A stretch of 64,000 nucleotides of DNA from Paenibacillus oleatilyticus (GCF_018998565.1 NZ_JAHNZO010000022.1:62001-126000); one strand, 5' to 3'; shown: positions 26,292 through 35,897, numbered from the stretch's first letter. Numbers and translations: made by a program. Notes: generated by a model not told the origin, from the sequence alone.

Positions 26292-26981
26292 ATGGAAAAG
26301 GTGTGGAACGTCGTATGGAAAAAAGATAACTACGCATTGGAGAAAGTAAGGAACAACAAGGCGCTGAAGAAATTTAACATATACGAAAGCTTGGGAGTCA
26401 ACTTTCATAAATATAAAAAAGTCGGTGATTTCGGGGCGGGTGGAGGCTATATGACGCTTGAATTGATCAACCGATATCCCAGTATTGAAAGCGTGAGATT
26501 ATACGATTATTCGGAAGATGCACTGCTCAAGTCCAAAGAAAATCTGGCGAATTACAGCCATATCAGCTTTAAGCAGCACGACTTGAATGCTCCGATGACG
26601 GATCATGCCGAACAGCATGATTTTATTATGGCGTTCAGCGTGCTGGAGCATGTTCATAATTATGAGACAGGCCTGCAGACGTTGTTCGACCATTTGGAAA
26701 GCTCCGGGGAAGCCATCATGGTCTGGTCCCATGCGAATTCGATTTTTAAGTGGCAGCGTCAATGGTATGAGAAGCTAAACCTGTGGAACTACGGTTTTCA
26801 GAAGGAAATGTCCGTAAAGGAAATCTATGAGTTTCTGGACGGCAAATTTGATGTGCTGTGCTGCAAAGTCGTTCCGTGCGTCGGAGACAAGGGTGTATGG
26901 ACCTTGCTGGATAATGTGATTCACAAATTCAATAAACAGAGCGGCAGATATTTATTTCTTCACCTGAAGAAAAAGCAATAG
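26292..26981 (+). CDS. Class I SAM-dependent methyltransferase
   Basis: The product of 229 residues shows motif I VGDFGAGGG (44-52), the acidic post-I strand SVRLYDYSEDAL, motif II-like FKQHDLNAP and post-II DFIMAFSVLEHVHNYETGLQTLFDHL. This is the pattern of Methyltransf_11/25 enzymes acting on small molecules or lipids. The ATG at 26292 is used because GGAGGG lies 10-15 bases before it. It is the first of three closely spaced genes (Nudix, EamA exporter). The substrate is unknown. Confidence 0.85.
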   Translation: MEKVWNVVWKKDNYALEKVRNNKALKKFNIYESLGVNFHKYKKVGDFGAGGGYMTLELINRYPSIESVRLYDYSEDALLKSKENLANYSHISFKQHDLNAPMTDHAEQHDFIMAFSVLEHVHNYETGLQTLFDHLESSGEAIMVWSHANSIFKWQRQWYEKLNLWNYGFQKEMSVKEIYEFLDGKFDVLCCKVVPCVGDKGVWTLLDNVIHKFNKQSGRYLFLHLKKKQ

Positions 26982-27026
26982 GGGAACGCTCGATGCTCGC
27001 TTAAAAATGATAAGAAGGTGAAGGTC

Positions 27027-27446
27027 ATGATGATCGACGATATGGAAATCCATTACGACCAATGTCCTGAGACGTATCAGTATGTTTTGGTTGTTTTACA
27101 TTATAAAGATCAATTTGTTTTCGTGAAAAACAAAAAAAGAAAGTGGGAATTTACAGGGGGAAAGAAGGAAGACGGCGAAACGATTCTGGAGGTTGCCAAG
27201 AGGGAGGCCTGGGAAGAAGCCGGCGCCGTGATCGAAAATATACAGGTTGTAGGCTACTATACATTGGCTAACCATGAGAACGTGATTATTTCCGCCGCGG
27301 AAGTCTTGTATTTCGAGGAGATTCCCGCATTCTCCGAAACGACGGAAGTCCGATTATCGGCAACGCTGCCGAGCGAAGAGGAATTGTCGTTTACAGACGG
27401 AATTTACAAATCGATCTTCAGCCATATCAAGGAACATGTAGTATGA
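27027..27446 (+). CDS. Nudix hydrolase
   Basis: The product of 139 residues has a complete Nudix box at about 45-67, GGKKEDGETILEVAKREAWEEAGA, matching G-x5-E-x7-REUxEExGU. It should hydrolyse a nucleoside diphosphate linked to some moiety, with a divalent cation. AGAAGGTGAAGG precedes the ATG at 27027; an upstream GTG at 27018 is possible. The stop overlaps the EamA gene start by four bases (ATGA), so the two are coupled. Confidence 0.9.
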   Translation: MMIDDMEIHYDQCPETYQYVLVVLHYKDQFVFVKNKKRKWEFTGGKKEDGETILEVAKREAWEEAGAVIENIQVVGYYTLANHENVIISAAEVLYFEEIPAFSETTEVRLSATLPSEEELSFTDGIYKSIFSHIKEHVV

Positions 27447-28294
27447 AAGTTAAAGGCGTTCTACTCAGCGTTGCTTCCGTCCTGGTGATGAGCCTCTCGC
27501 CGCTGACCAATATGTTCTCTCTATCGTCGATCGACCCGATGGTCGCCAGCTTTTACAGCAGTCTGTTTTCCGCTTTATTCTGCTTGTTGTTTTTAGGGAT
27601 CAGAAAAAAAAGACTGGCGTTCGTTAACGACAAAAGAATCTATCTGCTGGGGGTCACCAACTCCATCGGCGTCGTGTGCCAATATTTCAGCTTGTTTATG
27701 CTGGGACCGATCGCGTTTGGCTTAATCGGCCGGTTTTATATTATTTTTTCGCTGGCCTTGGCCGTATTTATCCTCCGTGAAAAAATCAAATCGTCGAGTT
27801 ATTTTCCGATCGTCATTTGTATCTTAGGTTCCTTTCTGGTCGTGAATACGGGATCGTCCAACAATAATATGATGGGAATTATGCTGGGGCTGCTGTACAC
27901 CTTTTTGTTTGCGTTAACCAATTTGCTGGCGAAGAAGCTGGTGGATCGGATCGATTCCTCCATTATTTTATTTTACAACCAGATCATTTCTACCTTGTTG
28001 ATCGGCGCGTTTATCTGGATTGCTCGGGGAGATTACAAGGTTTTTTTCGCCGGAGAAAGCTTGCTGTTCATTGTGATTGCGGCATTTTGCAGCGGCTTTC
28101 TGGGCATTATCCTGTTCTACGAAAGCATTAAATACATCAAATTCTCGGTAGCCAATCTGATCCGTTCGTTGAACCCTGTCATTGTGTTCTTGTATTCGTA
28201 TCCTTTCTTCCCGATTGAGATTACGGCCAAATTTATCGCAGGCAGCGTGATGATTGTCGTTTCGGTCATTTGGTTGAACCTGAAGCAAGAGTAA
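27443..28294 (+). CDS. EamA/DMT-superfamily transporter
   Basis: The product of 283 residues has ten hydrophobic segments in two five-helix repeats. It begins MKVKGVLLSVASVLVMSLSPL and includes PIAFGLIGRFYIIFSLALAVFILREKI, the usual EamA motif region. Such proteins export amino acids, nucleosides or other small metabolites. It is translationally coupled to the Nudix gene and follows a methyltransferase, so the operon may modify, hydrolyse and export one small molecule; that is inference. Confidence 0.87.
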   Translation: MKVKGVLLSVASVLVMSLSPLTNMFSLSSIDPMVASFYSSLFSALFCLLFLGIRKKRLAFVNDKRIYLLGVTNSIGVVCQYFSLFMLGPIAFGLIGRFYIIFSLALAVFILREKIKSSSYFPIVICILGSFLVVNTGSSNNNMMGIMLGLLYTFLFALTNLLAKKLVDRIDSSIILFYNQIISTLLIGAFIWIARGDYKVFFAGESLLFIVIAAFCSGFLGIILFYESIKYIKFSVANLIRSLNPVIVFLYSYPFFPIEITAKFIAGSVMIVVSVIWLNLKQE

Positions 28295-28374
28295 CCAACG
28301 CTTTTCCAAAATGTGCTATGATATGGGGGAACTCATGTCTCACATGCAACGAGAAATTCATTTGGAGAAAAAAC

Positions 28375-29172
28375 ATGGATAAAAAAGCGAAAAAAATACT
28401 CATGAACACCTTCTGGTCATCCCGCGGTTGGAAGGATCGGCCGTATACCTTTGCCGGCGAGGATTTCCTGTATGCCAAAAGCAAAGGGCTGATGTTCGAT
28501 CCCATTACGATTACGCATGATGAATTGGTCGAACGGCTGCATGAATTGCATCAAACGATTACCAAGGAACGGGTAGCCGCTGCGTTCCTGCACAGTCTGT
28601 CTACGAAAAAAGTCCATCTGCGGAGCGCTCTGTCGAGCTGGGCCCTGACGTCCCAATTGCCTCTGCATACCTGCGGGCAGCGGGGGGCGGTGCGGCCGAA
28701 CTACAGCAGCTGCGGAGATTGCAATTTCCACAGGTTAATGTCGGACCGGGATTATGTCCATGCGGATTTGAACGTGCTGAATTTCGAGCGGGTCAAATGG
28801 GGAGGCGTCCGCTTGAACCAGCTTCTGTACTGCTGGCTGGATCTCGAATTGTTCAGCAAGGAAGAAGAAGCGTTCGAGGTTACCGCTGAGGATGCTGCCA
28901 TGCTCAACCGAATGACTGAAGCGATTCAGGACTGTGCGGAACATGAAGGCGCCCGGCAGTTGGAGAAGCGCTGGAAGGATGCGTTTCCTTCGAGCAAGCA
29001 GGAGCGGGATGTAACGATGGAAATATGGGGATATGCCGGATTGCTGGCCCAGCAGGATACGCCCCGCAAGCTCCGGGGAGGGAGTCACGATTTTAACTCC
29101 GTTGCGGAGTGGCAGGGAAGTGACCGGTATTCCCGGGAGGCGCTGGAGTTTTACTTCGGTGCGTTTCTGTAG
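28375..29172 (+). CDS. Uncharacterised protein with Cys/His cluster, immunity-like context
   Basis: The ATG at 28375 is chosen (GGAGAAAAAAC before it); a longer frame to 28270 lacks a ribosome site. The 265-residue product is cytoplasmic, rich in Trp and charged residues, with a possible metal site in HTCGQRGAVRP and SSCGDCNFH near the middle. I do not recognise the family. The next gene on the same strand is a TPR plus SMI1/KNR4 protein, so this could be part of an immunity or toxin-neutralising cassette, but nothing in the protein proves that. Confidence 0.6.
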   Translation: MDKKAKKILMNTFWSSRGWKDRPYTFAGEDFLYAKSKGLMFDPITITHDELVERLHELHQTITKERVAAAFLHSLSTKKVHLRSALSSWALTSQLPLHTCGQRGAVRPNYSSCGDCNFHRLMSDRDYVHADLNVLNFERVKWGGVRLNQLLYCWLDLELFSKEEEAFEVTAEDAAMLNRMTEAIQDCAEHEGARQLEKRWKDAFPSSKQERDVTMEIWGYAGLLAQQDTPRKLRGGSHDFNSVAEWQGSDRYSREALEFYFGAFL

Positions 29173-29229
29173 GTTTATTTTCAACTGTATCTGTAGACCA
29201 TGTACCTTACTAACGAGAAGAGGAAGAGT

Positions 29230-30627
29230 ATGGATAAAAACCTATTGGAGCAGCTAAACCTCTGGCATGAAGAAGATGAATTTGAACAAATCATCGCTCG
29301 GATTCTGGAAATCCCCGAACAGGATCGCGATTATGATTGCATCAGTCATTTGGCGAGAGCGATGAACAATCTGGAACGTTACGAGGAAGCGCTGCAGCAG
29401 CTTTTGACGATTGAGAAGCAAGGCGGCAGCGACCCTCTGTGGCATTTCCGCGCAGGCTATGCCTACTACTATCTGGAACAATACGAGGACGCTGTAAGAG
29501 AATTCGAAACCGCCGATCAACTGGCCCCCAAGGACCAGGCCACGCTGTCGTTTTTAGTAGAGAGCCGTCATGGTCTCGCCGTAATGAACCGCAAACGCAA
29601 GCAGTCGTTGGCCCTACAGGCCCGGAACGAGCAAGGAAGAAAGCACGAGGCGGGAAAAATCCCCTTTGAAGGGTTTGACTTGTCGAGCTTTTGGGATGAT
29701 AGCGACTACGCGTTAAAACAATACGTCAGCGAGCCGCCTACGGATGAGCTTATTGCTTCGATCGAACAAGAGCTGGGCTACAAATTGCCGGCCTCTTACA
29801 TTGCGATGATGAAATTGCATAACGGCGGTGTGCCGGTCAACACTTGCTTCCCTACGGAGGAAGCGACGTCTTGGGCGGAAGACCATATTGCGATTACGGG
29901 GATCATGGGGATCGGGCGCGAAAAGCCCTATTCGCTCTGCGCAGAATTTGGCAGTAAGTTTATGATTGAAGAATGGGGCTATCCCGATATTGGCGTGGTC
30001 ATTTGTGATTGCCCTTCGGCAGGTCACGATGTCGTGATGCTGGATTATCGGAAATGCGGCAGGCATGGAGAGCCCGAGGTGGTCCACGTCGATCAGGAAT
30101 GCGATTATGAAATTACGTTTTTGGCCGAAAACTTCGAGGTCTTTGTCCGCAGCTTGGTGCATCACGATGTCTATGATACCTCGGAGGAAGGGAAGTATGA
30201 GGACTTGCGGAAGGTGACCCATGAAGAATTTTCCCCGCTGCTTTCGGAGCTGTGTGCCCGCGTCACCGAGGTCGATAACATGGAGGAGATCATCCGTGCG
30301 ATTTGTACCCGAATTGTAGAGGAAAAGGGGTACTTCGCTTTCCATGCGGACGAGCTCTCTACGTTGATGTATGACCTGCAGTTTTGGCTGTACACCAATT
30401 CTTATCCCCAGACCAATCGTGAACAGTATCTGAAGGCCTATGAGAAAATGATCGCTTTCGGCGGATCGTTTAGCACGGGTGGGTATGCTCCCGGCTTTAT
30501 TACGGACTGGCTGGACGATCGAATCCGGCAAGGCATGATTGGCAGGACAAGCGATGCGCTTACGTTCAAGGATACGGCAACGAAGCAATTGCTGGAAAAG
30601 CTGAAAGCATTCGCATCTGCGACTTAA
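29230..30627 (+). CDS. TPR plus SMI1/KNR4-domain protein
   Basis: The product of 465 residues starts with two to three TPR units (LARAMNNLERYEEALQQLL, FRAGYAYYYLEQYEDAVREFETA; about 10-110). It then carries a SMI1/KNR4 (SUKH) domain (about 170-315: LIASIEQELGYKLPASYIAMMKLHNGG through GHDVVMLDYRKCG and AENFEVFVRSLVHHD). The C-terminal 140 residues are helical. SUKH proteins serve as immunity proteins to polymorphic toxins in many Firmicutes. AGAGGAAGAG precedes the ATG at 29230. No partner toxin is seen. Confidence 0.75.
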   Translation: MDKNLLEQLNLWHEEDEFEQIIARILEIPEQDRDYDCISHLARAMNNLERYEEALQQLLTIEKQGGSDPLWHFRAGYAYYYLEQYEDAVREFETADQLAPKDQATLSFLVESRHGLAVMNRKRKQSLALQARNEQGRKHEAGKIPFEGFDLSSFWDDSDYALKQYVSEPPTDELIASIEQELGYKLPASYIAMMKLHNGGVPVNTCFPTEEATSWAEDHIAITGIMGIGREKPYSLCAEFGSKFMIEEWGYPDIGVVICDCPSAGHDVVMLDYRKCGRHGEPEVVHVDQECDYEITFLAENFEVFVRSLVHHDVYDTSEEGKYEDLRKVTHEEFSPLLSELCARVTEVDNMEEIIRAICTRIVEEKGYFAFHADELSTLMYDLQFWLYTNSYPQTNREQYLKAYEKMIAFGGSFSTGGYAPGFITDWLDDRIRQGMIGRTSDALTFKDTATKQLLEKLKAFASAT

Positions 30628-30631
30628 ATTC

Positions 30632-30673
30632 AAAGCCCTCCGGACCGAAACCTGCGCGGCGCCGGGGGGCTTC
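30632..30673. terminator. GC-rich hairpin between convergent genes
   Basis: AAGCCCTCCGG pairs with CCGGGGGGCTT. There is no T-run after it, so it is a weak terminator candidate between the SMI1/KNR4 gene and the response regulator. Confidence 0.5.
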
Positions 30674-30697
30674 CGTACGAAACTCGAAGTGGCTGAT

Positions 30698-31846
30698 CTA
30701 GGAAGTAAGGCTCACGAACTTCCAACGTGTATACCAATCCGTAATGTCAGGTCTCATCGGCATCTCCAAATCCCGTTCCATTTTCGTTCTCAAGAGCAAA
30801 TATTGCTCTTCCACACCGATCCTGTCGCCAATCCAATCATAAAGCTTCATCAGCGAGAAATAGCTTTCCTCCTCGTCCGGAAGCAATTGTTGAATACGGA
30901 GATGGACTTGGATGGCTTTTTTCGGTTTTTTTTGCTGCTCGTAGAACTCACATAACTTTCGCATATGGTACAACCACAGCAATCGGAACCGCTCCCGTTC
31001 ATGTTCGGCCCAGAGGTAATCGTATTTTCCCAGATAGTCCCCCTTGTACAAGTTCAACACATGCTCATAGGCGTCAACTGTACCTGCATCCAGGACACCC
31101 AATTGCCTCATGGCGTATTCCCATTCCTCTGTATCTACCCTGGCCTCCCCCAGGTCAAGCTTGTACCCCGCCTCCAAATTGCCGCTGTTTATGGAAACCG
31201 TATCCATGTTGGAATTTTTCAAGGTTTGACGTACATGATAAATCGTTGTATAGAGATGCTGCGCTGCTTTAGCTTCTTCCAGCTCCGGCCATAGCAGTTC
31301 GAGCAAAACGCTTCGATTGATAGTGCGGTCCCGATGATGGAGCAAATAGGCAAATAACTCTTGCGCTTTGCTTGTACGCCATTTAACACTTTGGGCGTCT
31401 ATGCCGGGCAGCTTAAACTGAAGCTGGTTAAAGCAGCAAATCATGGGGGAAGTCGTGTCCTGTGTTTTCCTGGTGCCTCTGATAGCCAATTTCTCTTTTA
31501 TCCGCAGAATCGTTTGGCGCAGACGCTCCTTTTGTAGCGGCTTCATAATATAATCCAGGGCGTAAAGCTCGAAAGCCTGCACGGCATATTGATCGTAACC
31601 GGTCACAAATACGATTTCGGTACCGGGAACGGCCGCCTGGATCTGCTTCCCCAGATTCAGACCGTTAATATCCGGCATATGGATATCAAGAAACACCACA
31701 GCGGGGCGATGAGCCAATACGCCTGCCATGACCTCGGTGGAATCGGAATAGGTAGCAACGATCTCGACTTCGTTTGCTTCACGCTCAATCGCTTTTTTAA
31801 GTCCCATTAATGCTAAATGTTCATCGTCAACCAATATGGCTTTCAC
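30698..31846 (-). CDS. Orphan response regulator with BTAD-type output
   Basis: The product of 382 residues starts at a GTG behind AAGGAGG. The N-terminal receiver domain has the phosphorylation site Asp54 in VVFLDIHMPD, an acidic pair DDE near residue 7 and the conserved Lys in YIMKPL. A winged-helix DNA-binding region follows (about 150-240, WRTSKAQELFAYLLHHRDRTINRSVLLELLWPE), then a bacterial transcriptional activator (BTAD) helical domain (about 245-375). No kinase gene is adjacent. It diverges from the large SLH surface-protein gene, which may be its target. Confidence 0.88.
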   Translation of the reverse strand: MKAILVDDEHLALMGLKKAIEREANEVEIVATYSDSTEVMAGVLAHRPAVVFLDIHMPDINGLNLGKQIQAAVPGTEIVFVTGYDQYAVQAFELYALDYIMKPLQKERLRQTILRIKEKLAIRGTRKTQDTTSPMICCFNQLQFKLPGIDAQSVKWRTSKAQELFAYLLHHRDRTINRSVLLELLWPELEEAKAAQHLYTTIYHVRQTLKNSNMDTVSINSGNLEAGYKLDLGEARVDTEEWEYAMRQLGVLDAGTVDAYEHVLNLYKGDYLGKYDYLWAEHERERFRLLWLYHMRKLCEFYEQQKKPKKAIQVHLRIQQLLPDEEESYFSLMKLYDWIGDRIGVEEQYLLLRTKMERDLEMPMRPDITDWYTRWKFVSLTS

Positions 31847-32301
31847 AGGAGCGTCCTCCTTGACAGTTGATGCTTGTAATGGCTTTCACAATTCTTATAT
31901 CGGCATTCATGCGAATATATTGAACAGACGCTGTCTAGGTTTTGTTTATGTTGGGTTGGTACACTAGTAGATAGCTCTTGAAATAACGTTTGCATCGGTG
32001 AACTTTCCAAGCCGTATGCGCGCAAATTCCGGGCTGATGCACACGGTAGGAAAAATTTGGACTGAATGGTAAAGCTCACCGGATTCAATGAGGTGAATGA
32101 CAAGATGCACCATGTTTGGAGGTGAGTAATTACAAGGCTACGGTCGAAAGGCAGGCTCAGCAAATGGCTTTTCTTGTTGAATTGCATGCAGGGTGCAACA
32201 TCCGTTCCAGACTGCAGACGAAGAAATAAAATAACTCAAGCGAAAGCAGAGGCGCTCGAGTTAGAAGTAGTCGACAAATTATTTAAAAAGAAGGGAGAAA
32301 A
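31847..32301. other. Long divergent intergenic region before the SLH protein
   Basis: I see no gene I can support. It contains several short frames, among them one of about 35 codons from a GTG near 32126 (MSNYKATVERQAQQ onward), whose GGAG sits too close to the start. The SLH-protein frame is also open back to about 32120, but without a convincing upstream start. Confidence 0.35.
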
Positions 32302-32359
32302 CCTGCTGAATAGAAAGAAATCTGCGAGTATAGAATTTCTATATACTTTCGCCAGCAGG
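32302..32359 (+). promoter_or_regulatory. Stem-loop immediately upstream of the SLH protein gene
   Basis: CCTGCTG and CAGCAGG close a structure whose interior also pairs (GAAAG with CTTTC; GTATAG with CTATAC-like bases). It ends 12 bases before the ATG at 32372. The AGGA used as ribosome site is at the 3' edge of the stem, so folding could limit translation. Confidence 0.4.
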
Positions 32360-32371
32360 AATGAACAAAAG

Positions 32372-35300
32372 ATGAAATTAACAAATCGAAGAATTTTATC
32401 TTTGCTAATGGCAATCATCATGGTATTGACGATGATCCCTTTTCATCCATTAGAAGTAAGAGCAGCGGCAACACCAACACTTGATCTTGGTATTCCTGTT
32501 AAAGTAACCGAAGCGACCTATCAGCTGCCGAATGCTGCATTTGGCAGCACAGGCGTCGTGGATGTAAAAGGCGGATACTTTACTGTGGCGGTCAATAGTG
32601 GCTCAATTGCTGTTGGAGCTCTTTCAAGCGGTATTACCGAGTTAACGAATGGCATAAAAATTAGTGGCGTTATTTCTGACAAATCTACACCTACTAATAG
32701 AGTGTTCAACTTTTCAAGTGGCAATACTTATGAAGATATTCAAGCTGTAATTCGAAATATGACATTTACACAAGTTTCAGGGCAAACCCAAAGTGTCACA
32801 ATAAATGTAACGCCAGGGGCACCATTGACCGATGGAAAAACCTCTGTGCGTACCTACAATGGACGCCATTTTGTATATGTGGCAAGACAGAGTACCATGA
32901 CTTTTTACGATGCTGTGATTACTGCAACAAACAATAACGGACATCTTGTAGAACCAGCAGCAGGTGATGCTGGCGCTACAGAAATGTTAGCGATTTCCAG
33001 TATGTTTAAAGAATTTAAGAGTCCCTTTACAGGAGGCTGGTACTTTATAAGCTTTATTGGCGCTACCGCAACTACAGCACCTAGTTGGAGCACTTCTAGT
33101 GATAGCGCGACACATTATGTATCAAACAACGGTCTGCATACAAATCTTGAGTCACCGCCTTATTATTACTTTAATGGAAACGACTACGTCCATCTTACGC
33201 TTCTGCTAGACACCAATAATACTACAGTACGTTACTTAGGCGTAAATAATACTCACGGTGGCTCTAGCGCATATAAAGATCCAGGAGTTATTGTCGAGTA
33301 TAATTCCGGTGTCATTCGCAACATCATCACTACCACAAAAGATATCAAACTTCTTCCAGTAATGGGAGGTAGCGTAACAATCGATGGCATTGCCAAGGCG
33401 GGTCAGACGTTGACGGCGAACGTAACAGGAATCACGTATACGCCGGACACGACAGGTAATGTACCGACCTACCAGTGGTACCGAAACGGAGTCGCCATCA
33501 CGAATGCGACGGGTTCAAGCTACACGTTAACCGCAGACGACCTGGGCGCGACCATCACCCTGACGGTCACCGCCGATGGTACGCATGCGGTAGGCCGCGT
33601 AACGAGTCTGGCAACGGCAGTGGTTACGAAAGGGGATGGACCGGCCGCACCGAGTGCGCCAGCAGCAAACAGCGTGACGCCTACGAGCATTACACTGCAA
33701 CCAGTCAGCGGTCAGGAATACAGTATGGACGGCGGGTTAACTTGGCAGGATAGTCCAACCTTTAACGGACTGACACCAGGTACCGACCATACGTTTGTGA
33801 CGCGGGTGAAAGCGACAGCGACGCAGATGGCGTCTGCCGTTAGCCCAGCCACTACGATTCGGACTTCGGTCGGAGAGCCGGCATTGGAAATTACGGAGCC
33901 GGCCAGCAGCAACATAACGGTATCTAAGCCAGTATTCAAAGGAACAGCAGCGCCAGGCTCTAAGATTACGGTCAACATCGCGGATGGGATTACAGGGACG
34001 GTTACGGCCGACACGTATGGCAACTGGAGCTATATCCCGGAAGTCAATTTGGCCGATGGCAACTACACGGTGAAAGTAACGGCTGAGAAAGACGGGAAGT
34101 CCAGCACCGTAAGTAAAGAACTGACGGTTAACACTGCAGATCATTCCTCCTTGACGGGACTGCAGCTCAACAGCTGGAACGGAACGCCGATCAGATTATC
34201 GCCGGCGTTTAATGGAAGCACGACCAAGTATACGGCTTCCGTAACGAATAGCGTCTACAGCGTGACGGTAAGCTCGTTGCCGCTTGATCCGAACGCCAAG
34301 ATTGAAATCTCGGTCAATAATGGCCCTTGGCAGGAAGCTGCTAATGGTGCGGCAAGCGGTAATCTGCCTTTAAATGTAGGAACGAACACGATTGTTGTGA
34401 AGGTTACGGACGCCAAAGGCAACGTAACGGAATATACGTTGACGATTACAAGGGAATCTAGCGACAGCGGAGACTCGGATAGCAGCAGCGGCGGAAGCAC
34501 CACAACGCCTTCAACCTCTACAGGTTCGTCTTCGTCCGGAGGTTCGACAACACCAAATGGCTCGGGAATCGAAACCTCGGTGAACGGCAAAGACGATGCG
34601 TTTGCAACGGGGAAAGAATCCACCTCGGGAGACCGCAAGGTGACTTCGGTTCAAGTGGATTTGGACAAGCTGAACAAGGCATTATCGCAAGGGAACGGAC
34701 AGAAGCTTGCGATTCATTCTTCGAAAGATGGCGATATGAAGGTAGACGGATTGACGGCAGGAACTGTGAAGCAGCTTGCCGATAAGGGAGCAAGCCTCGA
34801 AATCAGCAACCCGCTGGCGATCTACCCAGTTCCAGGCGGAAAAATGGATTTGAGCGCGGTGTCCAAGCAGTTGGGCAACGCGGCGCTCGGCGATATTGCC
34901 GTTCGTATCGATATCGCACGTTCTTCGGACACGTTGATTACCAACACCAAGAACAAAGCGGCAGCGGAAGGCTACGAACTGTTGGTAACTCCGGTCGATC
35001 TGGATATGACCTTCTCGCATGACGGCAAGATGGTAAGAGCGGGGCAATTGAACGGATACGCGGCGAAATACATCGCGCTGCCGGAAGGCATCGATCCGAA
35101 CCGCATTACGACAGGCGTTATCGTAAATCCGGACGGCAGCGTGTTCCATGTGCCGACGGTAGTAACGAAGATCAACAGCCGTTATTATGCATTGATTAAA
35201 GACTTGCACAGCCACGGCTCCTATTCGGTCATCTGGAATCCGCAAGATTTCGATGACGTAAAGAGCCACTGGGGCAAAGCGGACGTGAACAATATTGCGG

Positions 35301-35818
35301 CGAGACTCGATCTTGCCGGAACCGGGAACAATACGTTTTCGCCGGATCGCAACGTAACGCGCTCCGAGTTCTCGGAGATTGTCGTGACCGGTCTCGGTTT
35401 GAAACGTCAAAATGCACCGCAAAACAAGTTCCCTGACGTTTCGGATTCCGCTTGGTACCGCAGCTCCGTAGCGATTGCGAACGAGTTCGATATCGTCCGC
35501 GGCTACGAGGACGGCAACTTCTACGGCGACCGGCAAATCACGAGAGAGCAGGGCATGGCGATGATTGCCCGGGCCTACAAATTGATCGAGCCAAAAGCCA
35601 CGTTGAGTCAGGAACAGACCGATGCTCTGCTGGCGAAATATGAAGATGCGAAAAAGGTATCTGCTTGGGCGAGAGAGGATATCGCTCTGATGATTGAAGC
35701 GGGAATCGTGCAAGGCAACGGGCCGCAGCTTCTGAGCCCGCAGTCGAATATGACGCGCGCCGAAGTGACGGCATTAATCGCAAGGTTGCTCAAGACAACC
35801 AATCTGATCGACAAGTAA
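32372..35818 (+). CDS. Large SLH-domain surface protein with Ig-like modules
   Basis: This is a secreted protein of 1148 residues bound to the wall by three C-terminal S-layer homology domains (about 960-1005, 1022-1070, 1090-1140; DVKSHWGKADVNNIAARLD, FPDVSDSAWYRSSVAIAN, AWAREDIALMIEAGIV). The start is chosen because a signal peptide follows (MKLTNRRILSLLMAIIMVL onward to VRAAA). The first 330 residues are a beta-rich module I do not recognise. Ig-like repeats follow (PTYQWYRNGVAITNATG; KITVNIADGITGTVTADTYG; a cadherin-like LTGLQLNSW block), then a Ser/Thr/Gly-rich linker. DNA of the first third is clearly AT-richer than the rest, suggesting domain swapping. It diverges from an orphan response regulator. 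Confidence 0.88.
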   Translation: MKLTNRRILSLLMAIIMVLTMIPFHPLEVRAAATPTLDLGIPVKVTEATYQLPNAAFGSTGVVDVKGGYFTVAVNSGSIAVGALSSGITELTNGIKISGVISDKSTPTNRVFNFSSGNTYEDIQAVIRNMTFTQVSGQTQSVTINVTPGAPLTDGKTSVRTYNGRHFVYVARQSTMTFYDAVITATNNNGHLVEPAAGDAGATEMLAISSMFKEFKSPFTGGWYFISFIGATATTAPSWSTSSDSATHYVSNNGLHTNLESPPYYYFNGNDYVHLTLLLDTNNTTVRYLGVNNTHGGSSAYKDPGVIVEYNSGVIRNIITTTKDIKLLPVMGGSVTIDGIAKAGQTLTANVTGITYTPDTTGNVPTYQWYRNGVAITNATGSSYTLTADDLGATITLTVTADGTHAVGRVTSLATAVVTKGDGPAAPSAPAANSVTPTSITLQPVSGQEYSMDGGLTWQDSPTFNGLTPGTDHTFVTRVKATATQMASAVSPATTIRTSVGEPALEITEPASSNITVSKPVFKGTAAPGSKITVNIADGITGTVTADTYGNWSYIPEVNLADGNYTVKVTAEKDGKSSTVSKELTVNTADHSSLTGLQLNSWNGTPIRLSPAFNGSTTKYTASVTNSVYSVTVSSLPLDPNAKIEISVNNGPWQEAANGAASGNLPLNVGTNTIVVKVTDAKGNVTEYTLTITRESSDSGDSDSSSGGSTTTPSTSTGSSSSGGSTTPNGSGIETSVNGKDDAFATGKESTSGDRKVTSVQVDLDKLNKALSQGNGQKLAIHSSKDGDMKVDGLTAGTVKQLADKGASLEISNPLAIYPVPGGKMDLSAVSKQLGNAALGDIAVRIDIARSSDTLITNTKNKAAAEGYELLVTPVDLDMTFSHDGKMVRAGQLNGYAAKYIALPEGIDPNRITTGVIVNPDGSVFHVPTVVTKINSRYYALIKDLHSHGSYSVIWNPQDFDDVKSHWGKADVNNIAARLDLAGTGNNTFSPDRNVTRSEFSEIVVTGLGLKRQNAPQNKFPDVSDSAWYRSSVAIANEFDIVRGYEDGNFYGDRQITREQGMAMIARAYKLIEPKATLSQEQTDALLAKYEDAKKVSAWAREDIALMIEAGIVQGNGPQLLSPQSNMTRAEVTALIARLLKTTNLIDK

Positions 35819-35897
35819 GCTACCCTGCCGCTGCAACGGCAAAGACTTTAGGGACAAAAAGGCTGTGGACACCCACGGCGCGCAGAGATTAACTCAT

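Noticed and set aside
34682..35713. A 343-codon open frame antisense to the SLH protein
   Set aside because: Shadow of a GC-biased coding strand; composition is implausible for a protein and the SLH domains on the other strand are clear.
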